A DNA stretch of 64,000 bases from an uncultured Bacilli bacterium (GTDB lineage: Bacteria > Bacillota_I > Bacilli_A > RF39 > UBA660). Every line of letters begins with the position of its first letter. Positions within the stretch are counted from its first letter, which is position 1. The stretch is taken from NCBI GenBank assembly GCA_944363715.1, contig CALVUX010000005.1:1-64000 (forward strand), read 5' to 3'. The notes below the pieces were generated by a model. That model searched no databases, was not told where the DNA came from, and saw only the letters and a list, made by a program, of their open reading frames with translations. Both the position numbers and the translations under genes were made by a program. Positions 50,220-63,548 of the stretch are shown piece after piece.

Positions 50220-51224
50220 TTAGTTTAATGCTGTTGTCGATAGACTATTTAAGTGGTAGTCAGCTCTTCTTCCTAGTTTATAGGCATAGTAACCAGCTGA
50301 TGCGATCATAGTAGCATTATCAGTACAGTATTTAAGTGGTGGAATAGATAAGTTAATATTATTTTCATTACACATATCAGCTAAGGCTTCTCTTAAAATA
50401 GAATTTGCAGCGACTCCTCCTGCTACTATTAAATTGTTAATATTATAATCTTTTAAAGCTTTCTTAGTCTTAGATACAATACTTGTAACGGCAACTTTTT
50501 GAAAAGAAGCAGCAAGGTCAGCTTTATTTATTTCATTACCTTTTTGTTCTTCGTTATGATTTAGATTTATAACTGCACTCTTTAAGCCACTAAATGAGAA
50601 ATTATAAGAGTCATCATTTAATGGTATAGGTAGTTTATAAGTAGGCTTTCCTTCTTTTGAAAGTTTATCTAACTTTGGACCTCCTGGATAAGGTAGTCCC
50701 ATTACTCTTGCTACTTTATCATAACACTCACCTATGGCATCATCTAAAGTTCCTCCTAGTTTTTCAAAGCTAAAGTGGTCAGTCATTTTTATAAGTTCTG
50801 TATGTCCTCCACTGACAACAAGGGCAATTAGGGGAAATTTTAACTCTTCAACAAGACTATTAGCATAAATATGCCCTGCAATATGATGAACTGGTACTAG
50901 AGGTTTGTTATAGATATAACTTAGAGTTTTAGCAGCTTGTAATCCTACTAAAAGGCTTCCAATTAGACCAGGTCCATAAGTTATGGCAATGGCAGTTACA
51001 TCTTCTATTTTCATATTCGCTTTTTTTAAACAGTCTTCTATAACTATAGTTATATTTTTAACATGCTCACGACTTGCAATTTCAGGTACTACACCTCCAA
51101 AGTTTTCATGTATATCTATTTGTGTAGACGTTGATGTAGCTAGTTCAACAGTACCATTTTTAACTATTGAACAACTAGTCTCATCACAACTACTTTCTAT
51201 TCCAAGTATATATACATCTTTCAC
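50220..51224 (-). CDS. tsaD: tRNA N6-adenosine threonylcarbamoyltransferase TsaD
   Basis: A 334-aa enzyme with ILGIESSCDETSCSIV at the N-terminus, the metal-binding HHIAGHIYAN, VSGGHTELI, GGTLDDAIGECYDKVARVMGLPYPGGP and the conserved NFSFSGLKSAV and VAGGVAANS segments. With TsaB and TsaE it transfers the threonylcarbamoyl group made by TsaC to A37 of tRNA. It follows the tsaE-tsaB-rimI group after a hairpin of 48 nt. The start is GTG. Confidence 0.97.
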   Translation of the reverse strand: MKDVYILGIESSCDETSCSIVKNGTVELATSTSTQIDIHENFGGVVPEIASREHVKNITIVIEDCLKKANMKIEDVTAIAITYGPGLIGSLLVGLQAAKTLSYIYNKPLVPVHHIAGHIYANSLVEELKFPLIALVVSGGHTELIKMTDHFSFEKLGGTLDDAIGECYDKVARVMGLPYPGGPKLDKLSKEGKPTYKLPIPLNDDSYNFSFSGLKSAVINLNHNEEQKGNEINKADLAASFQKVAVTSIVSKTKKALKDYNINNLIVAGGVAANSILREALADMCNENNINLSIPPLKYCTDNATMIASAGYYAYKLGRRADYHLNSLSTTALN

Positions 51225-51246
51225 ATTATCACTTCCAAACTTGTTC

Positions 51247-51278
51247 TTATTTTAACATAAAAGACCCTTTTTTTAAAG
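51247..51278 (-). terminator. Hairpin between rimI and tsaD
   Basis: AAAGACTCTTT and AAAGGGTCTTT form an imperfect stem overlapping the rimI stop, followed by TT. It lies close to tsaD, so it may be a partial terminator. Confidence 0.5.
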
Positions 51279-51674
51279 AGTCTTTTCCATTAATAGACCA
51301 TTTATACCATCATAGTATTTTTCTCTAGTAGATACTTTTTTAAAGTCATATTTTTTATATAGATTAATGGCAACTATATTATCTTCTTTAACTTCTAATG
51401 TTATATTCTTAATATCAGTATCTTGATATTTTTCTATTAGATATTTTAGTAATTTATCTCCTATACCTTTACCACGTTCTTTAGTAATTACTTCAAACTG
51501 TTCTATTTCTATTCTATCATAGATAAGACTATAAAGAAGAAAGCCTATTATTTTATCATTTTCCACATAGGTAATTATTTTTAAGTAAGGATTTGTGGAA
51601 AACTCCTTTTCAGTTAACTTATAAGTAAAGTTATCCACAGAAAACAGTGGAGAACTATCATATTCTTTAATCAT
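51273..51674 (-). CDS. rimI: Ribosomal-protein-alanine N-acetyltransferase-like GNAT (RimI)
   Basis: A 133-aa GNAT acetyltransferase. The acetyl-CoA motif is QFEVITKERGKGIGDKLLKYLIEKY and the later strand is NITLEVKEDNIVAINLYKKYDFKK. Placement between tsaB and tsaD is the usual spot for RimI in Bacillota. The substrate is assumed, not shown. It overlaps tsaB by 8 nt. Confidence 0.85.
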   Translation of the reverse strand: MIKEYDSSPLFSVDNFTYKLTEKEFSTNPYLKIITYVENDKIIGFLLYSLIYDRIEIEQFEVITKERGKGIGDKLLKYLIEKYQDTDIKNITLEVKEDNIVAINLYKKYDFKKVSTREKYYDGINGLLMEKTL

Positions 51675-52308
51675 AATCCGGCTTTTTCCTCAGCTTTTCT
51701 TCTGCTTCTGTCTTTTTTAAGTAAATAGGATTTACTAAATGAGGATTAATACCATCGCTATTTTCAAAAGTTTTAACTATTTTTAAGATATCTGGATCAT
51801 AACTTTCTTTTTTTATGTTTATATCTAAATCATTATTAGTAATAACTGTTACATCACTTAAATCTTTACTCTTATCTAATAGGTCTTGTAAATATATATG
51901 AGAATCTTCTATAACTTTATTATTATCTTTATCATAAATCGCTCCATAGACATAACCTCTTCTTGCATCTATTAGAGGCATTTTATAAGTATTAATATTA
52001 CATGATATAGCCATAGCAGTTAAGCCTGATATTGGGGTTATATTTATGTTTAAAGCCCATGCTATTGTCTTGGCAATAGTAATACCTATTCTAATACCTG
52101 TAAAAGAACCAGGTCCATTAACAACGATTATTTTATCTAGCTCTTTTGGAGTAATATTAGCTTCATCAAATAGTTCTATTATTTTAGGTAAAGCTTCTTT
52201 AGATAAATCTTTTTCATATTTTTTCTTAATAGAAGAAACTAATTTGTCATCAATAACAATACCACTATATAAATAATCACTAGATGTATCTATATATAAA
52301 ACTCTCAT
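51667..52308 (-). CDS. tsaB: tRNA threonylcarbamoyladenosine biosynthesis protein TsaB
   Basis: A 213-aa TsaD-like paralogue with MRVLYIDTSSDYLYSGIV and the family motif VVNGPGSFTGIRIGITIAKTIAWAL. It forms the TsaBDE complex. Its ATG overlaps the tsaE stop in ATGA, showing translational coupling, and the 3' end overlaps rimI. Confidence 0.95.
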   Translation of the reverse strand: MRVLYIDTSSDYLYSGIVIDDKLVSSIKKKYEKDLSKEALPKIIELFDEANITPKELDKIIVVNGPGSFTGIRIGITIAKTIAWALNINITPISGLTAMAISCNINTYKMPLIDARRGYVYGAIYDKDNNKVIEDSHIYLQDLLDKSKDLSDVTVITNNDLDINIKKESYDPDILKIVKTFENSDGINPHLVNPIYLKKTEAEEKLRKKPDYD

Positions 52309-52766
52309 AGAACATCCTCACATAGTTCTTCATATTTAGAACCATATGGTGTAATAGTAATTATTCTTGTATCTTCATCTTCGCTTGATAATTTAAATTT
52401 AATTTCAAGTCGCTCTTCTGGTAAATAGTCTCTTATCATATCAGCCCATTCAATAATACATATACCACCTTTAGTGTAATAGTCTTCTAGACCAATATCA
52501 TCTACTTTACCATCTAGGCGATAAACATCCATATGATATAGTGGTAATTCTCCACTTGTATATTCTTTAATAATGTTAAAAGTAGGTGATGTTATTTCTT
52601 CTTTAACTTCAAGGGAAGATGCAAAACCTTTAGTAAACATTGTTTTACCACTTCCTAAATCACCTATTAGACAGATAACCATATTAGGAAATTTCTCTGA
52701 TTCAATATTTTGTGCTAATTCAACTGTTTCACTTTCACTGTAACTAGTAATTTTATAGTTGTTCAT
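52305..52766 (-). CDS. tsaE: tRNA threonylcarbamoyladenosine biosynthesis ATPase TsaE
   Basis: A 153-aa P-loop protein: GDLGSGKTMFTKGFASSL, SPTFNIIKEYTSGELPLYHMDVYRL, and CIIEWADMI. It drives the TsaBD complex in t6A synthesis. It is the first gene of the tsaE-tsaB-rimI group. Confidence 0.96.
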   Translation of the reverse strand: MNNYKITSYSESETVELAQNIESEKFPNMVICLIGDLGSGKTMFTKGFASSLEVKEEITSPTFNIIKEYTSGELPLYHMDVYRLDGKVDDIGLEDYYTKGGICIIEWADMIRDYLPEERLEIKFKLSSEDEDTRIITITPYGSKYEELCEDVL

Positions 52767-52845
52767 AATTATCTCCTCTTTTCTATCTATAGATTATAGC
52801 AAAGGAGAGAATACTTTTTCAAGATGTTTAGAGATTATTTTTCTA

Positions 52846-53766
52846 TTAGTTGTTTATTTCTAATTCTAGATGCTCTTTATCAGAGATTAAAGGTGTATTT
52901 AAAACTCTAAACTTCTTGTCATTATAGAATAAGTATCTTAATTCATCAAAGTTTTTATTAGGGTCTAACATTAGAGTTGCAAGGTCATCTAAGTCTTTTA
53001 AATCTTCTTTTGTAAGATTAAAAAATTCATTATCATCATCAATATAACTAGGCATAAATAGATATGATATTTCATCTCCCATAAGAGCATGAAAATCAAA
53101 GAAAAGTGTGTATGCTAGCATATTTAAGCCTTGGAATGTGGAGCCGTGGACATATTTATTTATATCATCTTTACCACTTCTAACATTAAGCCAGACTTCG
53201 GCAATCCAAGAAAAGTTTTTATGAGGCATATCTGTGTGAGCTTTACCACTATCAGAATCTGGGTCACAAGTTATCCATCTATTCTCACTTTCATTATAAT
53301 ATTCTATAATCCAGTGGTCAAAACATCTACCATCATTAGTTAAATAGGAAGCGAAACCACTACGAACTCTACATGGTATTCCTTTCGCTTTCAGAATAGA
53401 TGCAAGTAGTACGGCAACATAACGACAGGTTATAACTACTTTATGTCTTATTTCTCTATTTTTAGTAAAACCTCTTTCATCTTGTCTAAATAGTTCTGCT
53501 GTTATAGCTGGTGCAGTTAGTAAGATATCATCATGACTAATATATTTCCACCAAGGATATTCTTCAGAAACATGGTCGTGGCTTTTACCCTTCTCTAATT
53601 GTTCTTTTCTACTTCTCCTTAATTCAGTTCTATGAATTGTTTGAGATAAAATTAATTCTGTTAACTCTTCCATATCATCCGGTAAACTTTTATAGTACTC
53701 TTTACATGGTTCATAATTAGTATACATACTTGTTTTTAAATAAAACTTTAACATTTCTTCATTCAT
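52846..53766 (-). CDS. Transglutaminase-like (papain-like fold) protein
   Basis: A 306-aa protein counted from the ATG at 53766, which follows GGAGG. The transglutaminase-core triad is visible: Cys in VITCRYVAVLLASILKAKGIPCRVRSGF, His in RCFDHWIIEYY and Asp in WITCDPDSDSG. It has no signal peptide, so it is cytoplasmic. Such proteins act as proteases, amidases or crosslinkers; the substrate is unknown. Confidence 0.85.
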   Translation of the reverse strand: MNEEMLKFYLKTSMYTNYEPCKEYYKSLPDDMEELTELILSQTIHRTELRRSRKEQLEKGKSHDHVSEEYPWWKYISHDDILLTAPAITAELFRQDERGFTKNREIRHKVVITCRYVAVLLASILKAKGIPCRVRSGFASYLTNDGRCFDHWIIEYYNESENRWITCDPDSDSGKAHTDMPHKNFSWIAEVWLNVRSGKDDINKYVHGSTFQGLNMLAYTLFFDFHALMGDEISYLFMPSYIDDDNEFFNLTKEDLKDLDDLATLMLDPNKNFDELRYLFYNDKKFRVLNTPLISDKEHLELEINN

Positions 53767-53836
53767 AATAATAACCTCCATATTTATTATAGAGGTTTAA
53801 TTTATTTAAATCTTTACTTTTATACAATGAAAAATG

Positions 53837-54630
53837 TCATGTTAAAGGAAACCAAATTTCTACATAATTATCATAATATATTTCAAGATAGTTTTTTTCT
53901 TTCAATTTATAGTTTAGACTTGGTAAGTAGATATCTTCTGTATTATTTATATAGTTATTAATATCAAGAGCCTTAAACGAGGAGGTTGTAATTACAAACC
54001 AACTTGATGAAGATATAGTAAATCTTGAAGCATTATCCCATTTTTCTTCTAACCCCACATGATAATAAAATTCTTCAGTATTATTTTTTATAAGTTCTGA
54101 TATTCCATAACGTTTTTTAGTATTATTAAATTCTTTATTTTTTTCTTTTATACACTTCCAATAGTTTTAAATAATATTAGAATTGTTATTGATAGGAAAT
54201 AATTGTTTTAAAGTGTATAAAGTAAATTTTTTATTATCCTCAATCTTATATTTTATATCGTTTGTATTTGTAAAATTAGATTTAAAATGTAGTACAGGAT
54301 AAATTTTAGATACTTTAACATTCTTAACTTCTTTTGGTGTTACATTATGAAAAGATATAAAACTTCTTGTAAATGATGAAGGATTTGTGTAGCCATAGGT
54401 GTTAGCGACATCAATTACTTTCATGTTATTACGTAAATCTTTCGCTGCTAAGGTTAATCTCCTATATCTTACATATTCTTTCATTGTAATTCCTGTCAAA
54501 AGTTTAAATAGTTGTTCTGCAATATAAAGATTAGTACCTAGTATTTTTGCAGTTTTATTATAGTCTATTTTTCCTTTAGATTATTTTCTAAGTAATCTAT
54601 AACTTCATTTAGTTGTTTATATATATTCAT
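53837..54630 (-). pseudogene. AraC-type HTH/GyrI-like effector regulator, decayed
   Basis: The intended frame can be followed for about 265 codons from an ATG at 54630. It starts MNIYKQLNEVIDYLENN, then is shifted by one missing A in an A tract (about 54580). The AraC HTH follows (AKILGTNLYIAEQLFKLLTGITMKEYVRYRRLTLAAKDLRN... NTYGYTNPSSFTRSFISFHNVTPKEVKN). A TAA at 54167-54169 interrupts the linker. A GyrI-like effector-domain tail (RYGISELIKNN... FYYHVGLEEKWD... YVEIWFPLT) ends at 53837. Two lesions show decay. The original target is unknown. Confidence 0.8.
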
Positions 54631-54654
54631 AAATAACACCCCACTATTAGTATA

Positions 54655-54686
54655 ACAAAAAAAGACTTGAGTGTTAAAAAAGTCTT
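54655..54686 (-). terminator. Terminator of the 54706 gene
   Basis: AAGACTT pairs with AAGTCTT on the minus strand, followed by T7. Confidence 0.75.
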
Positions 54687-54705
54687 CGTATTTAGCAATT
54701 ATATA

Positions 54706-55665
54706 TTATCCTTTTGTTTCAGTGATTTCTAATGATAACATTTCTACTTTAGAATATTTTGCACCACCAATTCTAGCAGTGTTTCCTTCTACCTTATATA
54801 CGTTGTCTTCTTGGTCGTATTTTAATGTTTTTCCTTCTAATCCTACTATATAATCGCCATCAATTTTTACACGTGCATTTTCAGGAATGACAATATCCAT
54901 TTCTCTATCTAATATTTCTTTTAAATTTTCTGTAGGTGTTAAAACTTTAATTTTTCCGTCTATTATAGCTTTAGCTTGTTCTGACATATTATTATATATT
55001 TCTTCTTTATTTCCTTTGTCCATTATGTCAGCATCAGCATATTCCATTATTTCTTTTCTAACAGTATCGTTTAATTGATTAGATGTTATGTAGTAAGTAT
55101 CTGTTTTGTTAAAAGATGGTTGCTCACTATTATCTATATTTAAATTTTTATCTCCGTTACTATCTACTATATTTCTTAAACCATTGAGATACTCTGTTGC
55201 AGCTTCTGCAGTTGTATATCCCATTGCTGTATAATTACCATCTTCGTTCAATTGTAAAATTAGATATGAGCCATTTTCTTGTAATTCAAATTTCAAAGGT
55301 TTGTCTGTCCAATATGATGTTTGAATATTAGCAGATTCTATAAAGTTACCATTAGTGGCAGCTTCTGCACTAGATGCTATTTTACTAATTCCATTTTCTC
55401 CTAACAAAGTAGTAAAAGCATTAGATAATTGCTCTAAATTAGCACTATTTCCAAGTTCTTCTTGAGTGGCTATAATAACATTTTGGTATAAATCGGGAAT
55501 GACTTCAACTATTTCAGCAGCTACTTCATTATTTTGTGTAACATCTAAATCATAATTTTCTACTGTTCCTTGGTTAATATTTGCTACTTCATTGGCAACA
55601 TTTTTCCCAACTTTTATTCCTTCTGTAATACCACTTTTAATATCAGGCGCTTTAATTTTATCCAT
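54706..55665 (-). CDS. Protein of unknown function (319 aa)
   Basis: An acidic, Asn/Glu-rich soluble protein with no signal peptide or transmembrane helix. The N-terminal half is helical (ITEGIKVGKNVANEVANINQ...). A middle part has repeated short strands (LKFELQENGSYLILQLNEDGNYTAMGY), and the C-terminal part ends in beta strands (ARVKIDGDYIVGLEGKTLKYDQEDNVYKVEG). I do not recognise a family. AGGAGG precedes the ATG. It has its own terminator. Confidence 0.65.
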   Translation of the reverse strand: MDKIKAPDIKSGITEGIKVGKNVANEVANINQGTVENYDLDVTQNNEVAAEIVEVIPDLYQNVIIATQEELGNSANLEQLSNAFTTLLGENGISKIASSAEAATNGNFIESANIQTSYWTDKPLKFELQENGSYLILQLNEDGNYTAMGYTTAEAATEYLNGLRNIVDSNGDKNLNIDNSEQPSFNKTDTYYITSNQLNDTVRKEIMEYADADIMDKGNKEEIYNNMSEQAKAIIDGKIKVLTPTENLKEILDREMDIVIPENARVKIDGDYIVGLEGKTLKYDQEDNVYKVEGNTARIGGAKYSKVEMLSLEITETKG

Positions 55666-55751
55666 ATATCCTCCATTATCAAAATTAATAATCTTATTCT
55701 TAATAATAATTTTAACATAATATTACTTTATGTCAATAATGCATACAAAAG

Positions 55752-55782
55752 AAAAAGACTAATCATTTAAGAAAAGTCTTTT
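55752..55782 (-). terminator. rRNA operon terminator
   Basis: AAAAGACT pairs with AGTCTTTT beyond the 3' end of 5S, with T runs. Confidence 0.7.
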
Positions 55783-55796
55783 ATAAACAAAAAAAA

Positions 55797-55904
55797 TAGT
55801 AAGCAACTTCCTATTTTCGCATACACTATCGTCGGCGTTAGAGTGCTTAACTTCTGTGTTCGGGATGGGAACAGGTGTACCCACTCTGCTATCGTTACTT
55901 ACTA
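55797..55904 (-). rRNA. rrf: 5S rRNA
   Basis: The reverse complement contains the conserved GGGTACACCTGTTCCCATC and CCGAACACAGAAGTTAAG loops of bacterial 5S rRNA. It follows 23S in the operon. Ends are approximate. Confidence 0.92.
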
Positions 55905-55968
55905 AAATATAGAGAAATAATTCTCTGAAAACATAGATATTGTGTTCATCAAATTTATTAAATAGGGT

Positions 55969-58880
<2,912 letters not shown>

Positions 58881-59095
58881 ACCACCATTTGTTGATATTA
58901 CTATCCTAATTTGATGAGATTTAAATAACTATACACTTAATAAATATAGTTACTTGTTATATTAAATGCTCGTGATTTAATATAACCACAATATCTAGTT
59001 TTCAAAGAACTATTTCCTGAGAGAAAATATTCTCTCAAAACCAAGCAAAACTTGTCAATTTAATTCGTTGTCAGTTAAGGAAATATACTCCTTAG
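58881..59095 (-). other. 16S-23S internal spacer
   Basis: About 215 bp without a tRNA gene. A copy of the motif AGTTCTTTGAAAACT lies near 58995-59011, as in other Bacillota rRNA spacers, with flanking repeats that pair with the rRNA ends. Confidence 0.7.
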
Positions 59096-60668
<1,573 letters not shown>

Positions 60669-60726
60669 AATATTTAAAAGTTTAATTATTATAATTTAAT
60701 CCCGACAACTCAAAATTGACGTTTTG

Positions 60727-60744
60727 CTTAGTTTTCAAAGAACA
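60727..60744 (-). promoter_or_regulatory. rRNA leader motif (boxA-like)
   Basis: The motif GTTCTTTGAAAACTAAG, shared with the 16S-23S spacer, lies about 60 nt before 16S. It is typical of Bacillota rRNA leaders. Confidence 0.6.
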
Positions 60745-60772
60745 TTTTTGCTTTTTCTCAAGCTGCGTTTTT

Positions 60773-60801
60773 AATATACCAAATTGTTTCTGTTTTGTCA
60801 A
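60773..60801 (-). promoter_or_regulatory. rRNA promoter P3
   Basis: TTGACA, 17 bp and TATATT, preceded by an A-rich tract. It is the promoter nearest to 16S. Confidence 0.85.
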
Positions 60802-60875
60802 CACTTTTTTTTATTTTTTTGCCGACTTTTCTCTTCGGTATATTTGACACTGACAATTAATGTCAACGCTCCTCC

Positions 60876-60904
60876 ACTATATCAATTTAAAACTTTTTTG
60901 TCAA
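60876..60904 (-). promoter_or_regulatory. rRNA promoter P2
   Basis: TTGACA, 17 bp and TATAGT, preceded by an A-rich tract of the UP-element type. Confidence 0.85.
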
Positions 60905-60969
60905 TACTTTTTTTTATTTTTTTGTTTTTTTTGACTCGTAATTAGTTCTAAATTTCAGTGACGTTTTCT

Positions 60970-60998
60970 AATATATCAGAGCTGCTTATTCCTGTCAA
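60970..60998 (-). promoter_or_regulatory. rRNA promoter P1
   Basis: TTGACA, 17 bp and TATATT. Its -35 box overlaps the stop codon of the upstream DUF402 gene, and the gene's A-rich Lys-coding end serves as the upstream A tract. Confidence 0.85.
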
Positions 60999-61564
60999 CA
61001 CTTTTTTTTATTTTTTTTAATTTTTTTATTGCTTTCTAAATATAAGTAATATTTTACCCATCTATCTATATCATTATTATTAAAATAATTCTTTTTAATT
61101 CTGATTTCATTTATTAAATCATTTAGTTGTTCTTTTATTATGTAATCTATTTCTTTTGGATATTTAAATTTGTTTTTATGATAGTTATATTCGTTTTTAT
61201 CTACTACTTTAAAGGCTCCACTTGAAAAAACTTTGACATCTAAATCATAATCAATATATTTTATTGTATTATCTTCTATTATTATGGGACTTGCCATATT
61301 ACAGTAATAACATATGCCTCTTCCTTTATATTGACCAATGATGTTGTACCACCTATTTAAAAAGAAATATAAAATCGCTGGTTCTTTCGTTTTCCATGTA
61401 TGACCATCTTTTTCTGTAACGGTTGTGCAATTATTAGCAAAGATTAAGATTCCTTTTTTGAAATCAAAATTTAAGAGTGTCGCTTCATCCCATGCTTTAT
61501 AGATTTGTCCATTATGTTTATAACTATGTATTTGATACTTATGCCCTATTTTTAATTTTTCCAC
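60995..61564 (-). CDS. DUF402-family protein (Ntdp-like phosphatase)
   Basis: A 189-aa protein counted from the GTG at 61564, which has GGAGGTG upstream. The DUF402 core is LKIGHKYQIHSYKHNGQIYKAWDEATLLN, WYNIIGQYKGRGICYYCNMASP and the acidic KYIDYDLDVKVF segment, which match nucleoside tri/diphosphate phosphatases of the family. The basic tail (KKIKKNKKKC) is encoded in the A tract upstream of rRNA promoter P1, and its stop overlaps that promoter. Confidence 0.85.
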   Translation of the reverse strand: MEKLKIGHKYQIHSYKHNGQIYKAWDEATLLNFDFKKGILIFANNCTTVTEKDGHTWKTKEPAILYFFLNRWYNIIGQYKGRGICYYCNMASPIIIEDNTIKYIDYDLDVKVFSSGAFKVVDKNEYNYHKNKFKYPKEIDYIIKEQLNDLINEIRIKKNYFNNNDIDRWVKYYLYLESNKKIKKNKKKC

Positions 61565-61609
61565 TTTAACACCTCCTTTATCAATTAAAAGAAGCAAGTG
61601 ATGCTGCAC

Positions 61610-61768
61610 TTACTTCCTTCCAAAATATTTTATACCCCAACATCCTATTAACAATAATATTATAGCAAGAGCTACTAGAAAGACAGGATCAGATATATAC
61701 TTAGATAAAAAATCATTTATTTTTACTGTTAAATCATCTAATGTGTCTTTTAAATTTAGAATTTGCAT
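61610..61768 (-). CDS. Small membrane protein (52 aa)
   Basis: The ATG at 61768 lies 4 nt after the end of the DUF308 gene, so it is in that operon. The peptide has an amphipathic N-terminal helix (LKDTLDDLTVKINDFLSKYI) and one transmembrane helix (VFLVALAIILLLIGCWG). The family was not recognised; no long reading frame competes in this stretch. Confidence 0.6.
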   Translation of the reverse strand: MQILNLKDTLDDLTVKINDFLSKYISDPVFLVALAIILLLIGCWGIKYFGRK

Positions 61769-61772
61769 TTTA

Positions 61773-62405
61773 TCACTCATCTTCTCTATCTACTTCTTTA
61801 ACAACTTTTGCAGTCTTTGTTTTTTTATTTCTAGGCTCTTTTCTATTAGTACTTATTTCTACGCTAATATTACTACTTTTTCTTAATATGAAACTATTAA
61901 TTATATCTAAAATAGCATAAATTATCATAAAAAGGCCAATAATTTGGGTAACTACCACAGCACTTGTAAAGGGATTAAATAATATTACTACTCCACAAAC
62001 TAAACATACTATAGCCATTATTAATGATGGTAAGAAATATTTGTTATCTAAATTTTTCAATACAAGAGCCTGTTGTACTTTGAAAGAACTACTTATAATA
62101 ACAGCAATTCCAACAACTATCGGGATAATACTACCAATAAACTCTGGTACTGTTACTAAAAATATTCCTGCTATTATACTTACAATACCATAGACTATAT
62201 TTAATTGTACAAAAATATCTCTAGAACCATTTCTTAAAAAGTTTATTATGGCAATAACACCTAATGCTATTAGGACACCGCCTACTAAATAAGATATACC
62301 TACTAATGTCTCACTTGATTTAAAGAATAATAATAATCCTAGTAGTAATAAAAATATTGAACTAAGCAAAGATGGCCAAATTACTTTTTTAATTTCTACT
62401 TTCAT
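61773..62405 (-). CDS. DUF308/HdeD-family membrane protein
   Basis: A 210-aa membrane protein with about six helices in three hairpin pairs and the short DUF308 repeat pattern (GISYLVGGVLIALGVIAIINF and QIIGLFMIIYAILDIINSF). The C-terminal tail is highly charged (RKEPRNKKTKTAKVVKEVDREDE). The function of the family is unknown. It overlaps the upstream VanZ-RDD gene by 17 nt. Confidence 0.85.
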   Translation of the reverse strand: MKVEIKKVIWPSLLSSIFLLLLGLLLFFKSSETLVGISYLVGGVLIALGVIAIINFLRNGSRDIFVQLNIVYGIVSIIAGIFLVTVPEFIGSIIPIVVGIAVIISSSFKVQQALVLKNLDNKYFLPSLIMAIVCLVCGVVILFNPFTSAVVVTQIIGLFMIIYAILDIINSFILRKSSNISVEISTNRKEPRNKKTKTAKVVKEVDREDE

Positions 62406-63540
62406 CTTTAACCTCCTCTTTGTTATAGTTTATCACACTTTTAGTATCTTGACTAGGTTCATTTTCCTCATGGTCTATATAATAGACTGTACTTATGTTT
62501 TCTGTTTTAGTTAATCTTTCATATATTAAAGGCTTTTTACGACCAAAGAATTTTAAAAATATTTCGAAATAAGCATATATTGCAAATAAAATGTAAAATA
62601 ATGTTATAAGGCCGTTAATATAATGATTTAATTCTATAAAAATAATTGGGCCAAAGACAATTCCAAAGTAAAGTATTACTTGTCTTATAAATATAGATAG
62701 GTGTTTATGTTTGTTTTTACTTTCTAATTTTATTTTGACAAGGTATTTTCCTAAAGTAAGGGAAGTTATAGTAGGTAAAATTACATAATAAATTGCTGTC
62801 ATTATTATTAAAGGTAACACAAAGTCATTAAAGTTTAATAAAGCAAGCATTATGAACATTATAGTCGCAAAGATAAAGATATCTATTAGAAAAGCTAGAA
62901 AGCGTCTATAAATTGAGACTACTTTACCTCTTTTATAAGATAGTTTATCTATTTTGTCTCTATCTGGTAAAAATATAGTAACAATTGGCGTAATTAGATA
63001 ACCTATTAGTCCTCCTAAGGTATTAATTATTAAATCATCAACATCAAAAAGACGATATGCTTTTGGATAAAGGCCATAAAGACCTGTAAGCTGAGTTATT
63101 TCAAAGTATAGACTTAATAAAAATGTATAAATGATAGTAGTATACCATTTTTTCTTAAAGTAATATCTTAAGTAGATTCCAAAGGGAATGGTAATTGCAA
63201 TATTAAAGAGTTTTGTATAAACTATGGGAGATTTTAGGAAAGATAAAACTCCACTTGTCTCTTTAAAGGCCTCTATAAAGTCACCTATAAAGGTAAATGG
63301 TATTAACTGGGGAACTTTAGTTGGCATCATTAATACTTCTTCTTTACTAGGTAGAGGTAATATTACAAGAAAGTAAGCGGTTAAAAGATATAGAATAAAA
63401 GTATAGACAATACTACTTCTAATTAAAGGTACTGAGCCGTACTTATGATATTGTAATAATAGATATGGTAGAGTTATTAAGAATGCTAGAAAGGGAAAAA
63501 TAAGGAAAGCTGTTTTTATTGATTCTAAATATACTTCCAT
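62389..63540 (-). CDS. VanZ-RDD fusion membrane protein
   Basis: A 383-aa protein. The N-terminal VanZ-like part (about 1-200) has IPFTFIGDFIEAF, ITQLTGLYGLYPKAYRLFDVDDLIINTLGGLIGY and four helices. The C-terminal RDD-like part (about 210-340) has YRRFLAFLIDIFIF and LGKYLVKIKLESKN. VanZ domains are linked to glycopeptide tolerance, but most stand-alone versions have unknown roles. It is in an operon with the DUF308 protein. Confidence 0.88.
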   Translation of the reverse strand: MEVYLESIKTAFLIFPFLAFLITLPYLLLQYHKYGSVPLIRSSIVYTFILYLLTAYFLVILPLPSKEEVLMMPTKVPQLIPFTFIGDFIEAFKETSGVLSFLKSPIVYTKLFNIAITIPFGIYLRYYFKKKWYTTIIYTFLLSLYFEITQLTGLYGLYPKAYRLFDVDDLIINTLGGLIGYLITPIVTIFLPDRDKIDKLSYKRGKVVSIYRRFLAFLIDIFIFATIMFIMLALLNFNDFVLPLIIMTAIYYVILPTITSLTLGKYLVKIKLESKNKHKHLSIFIRQVILYFGIVFGPIIFIELNHYINGLITLFYILFAIYAYFEIFLKFFGRKKPLIYERLTKTENISTVYYIDHEENEPSQDTKSVINYNKEEVKDESRN

Positions 63541-63548
63541 AAATTCTC

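Noticed and set aside
58881-59095. tRNA-Ile or tRNA-Ala in the rRNA spacer
   Set aside because: No cloverleaf or TTCGAATC-type loop was found in the spacer.
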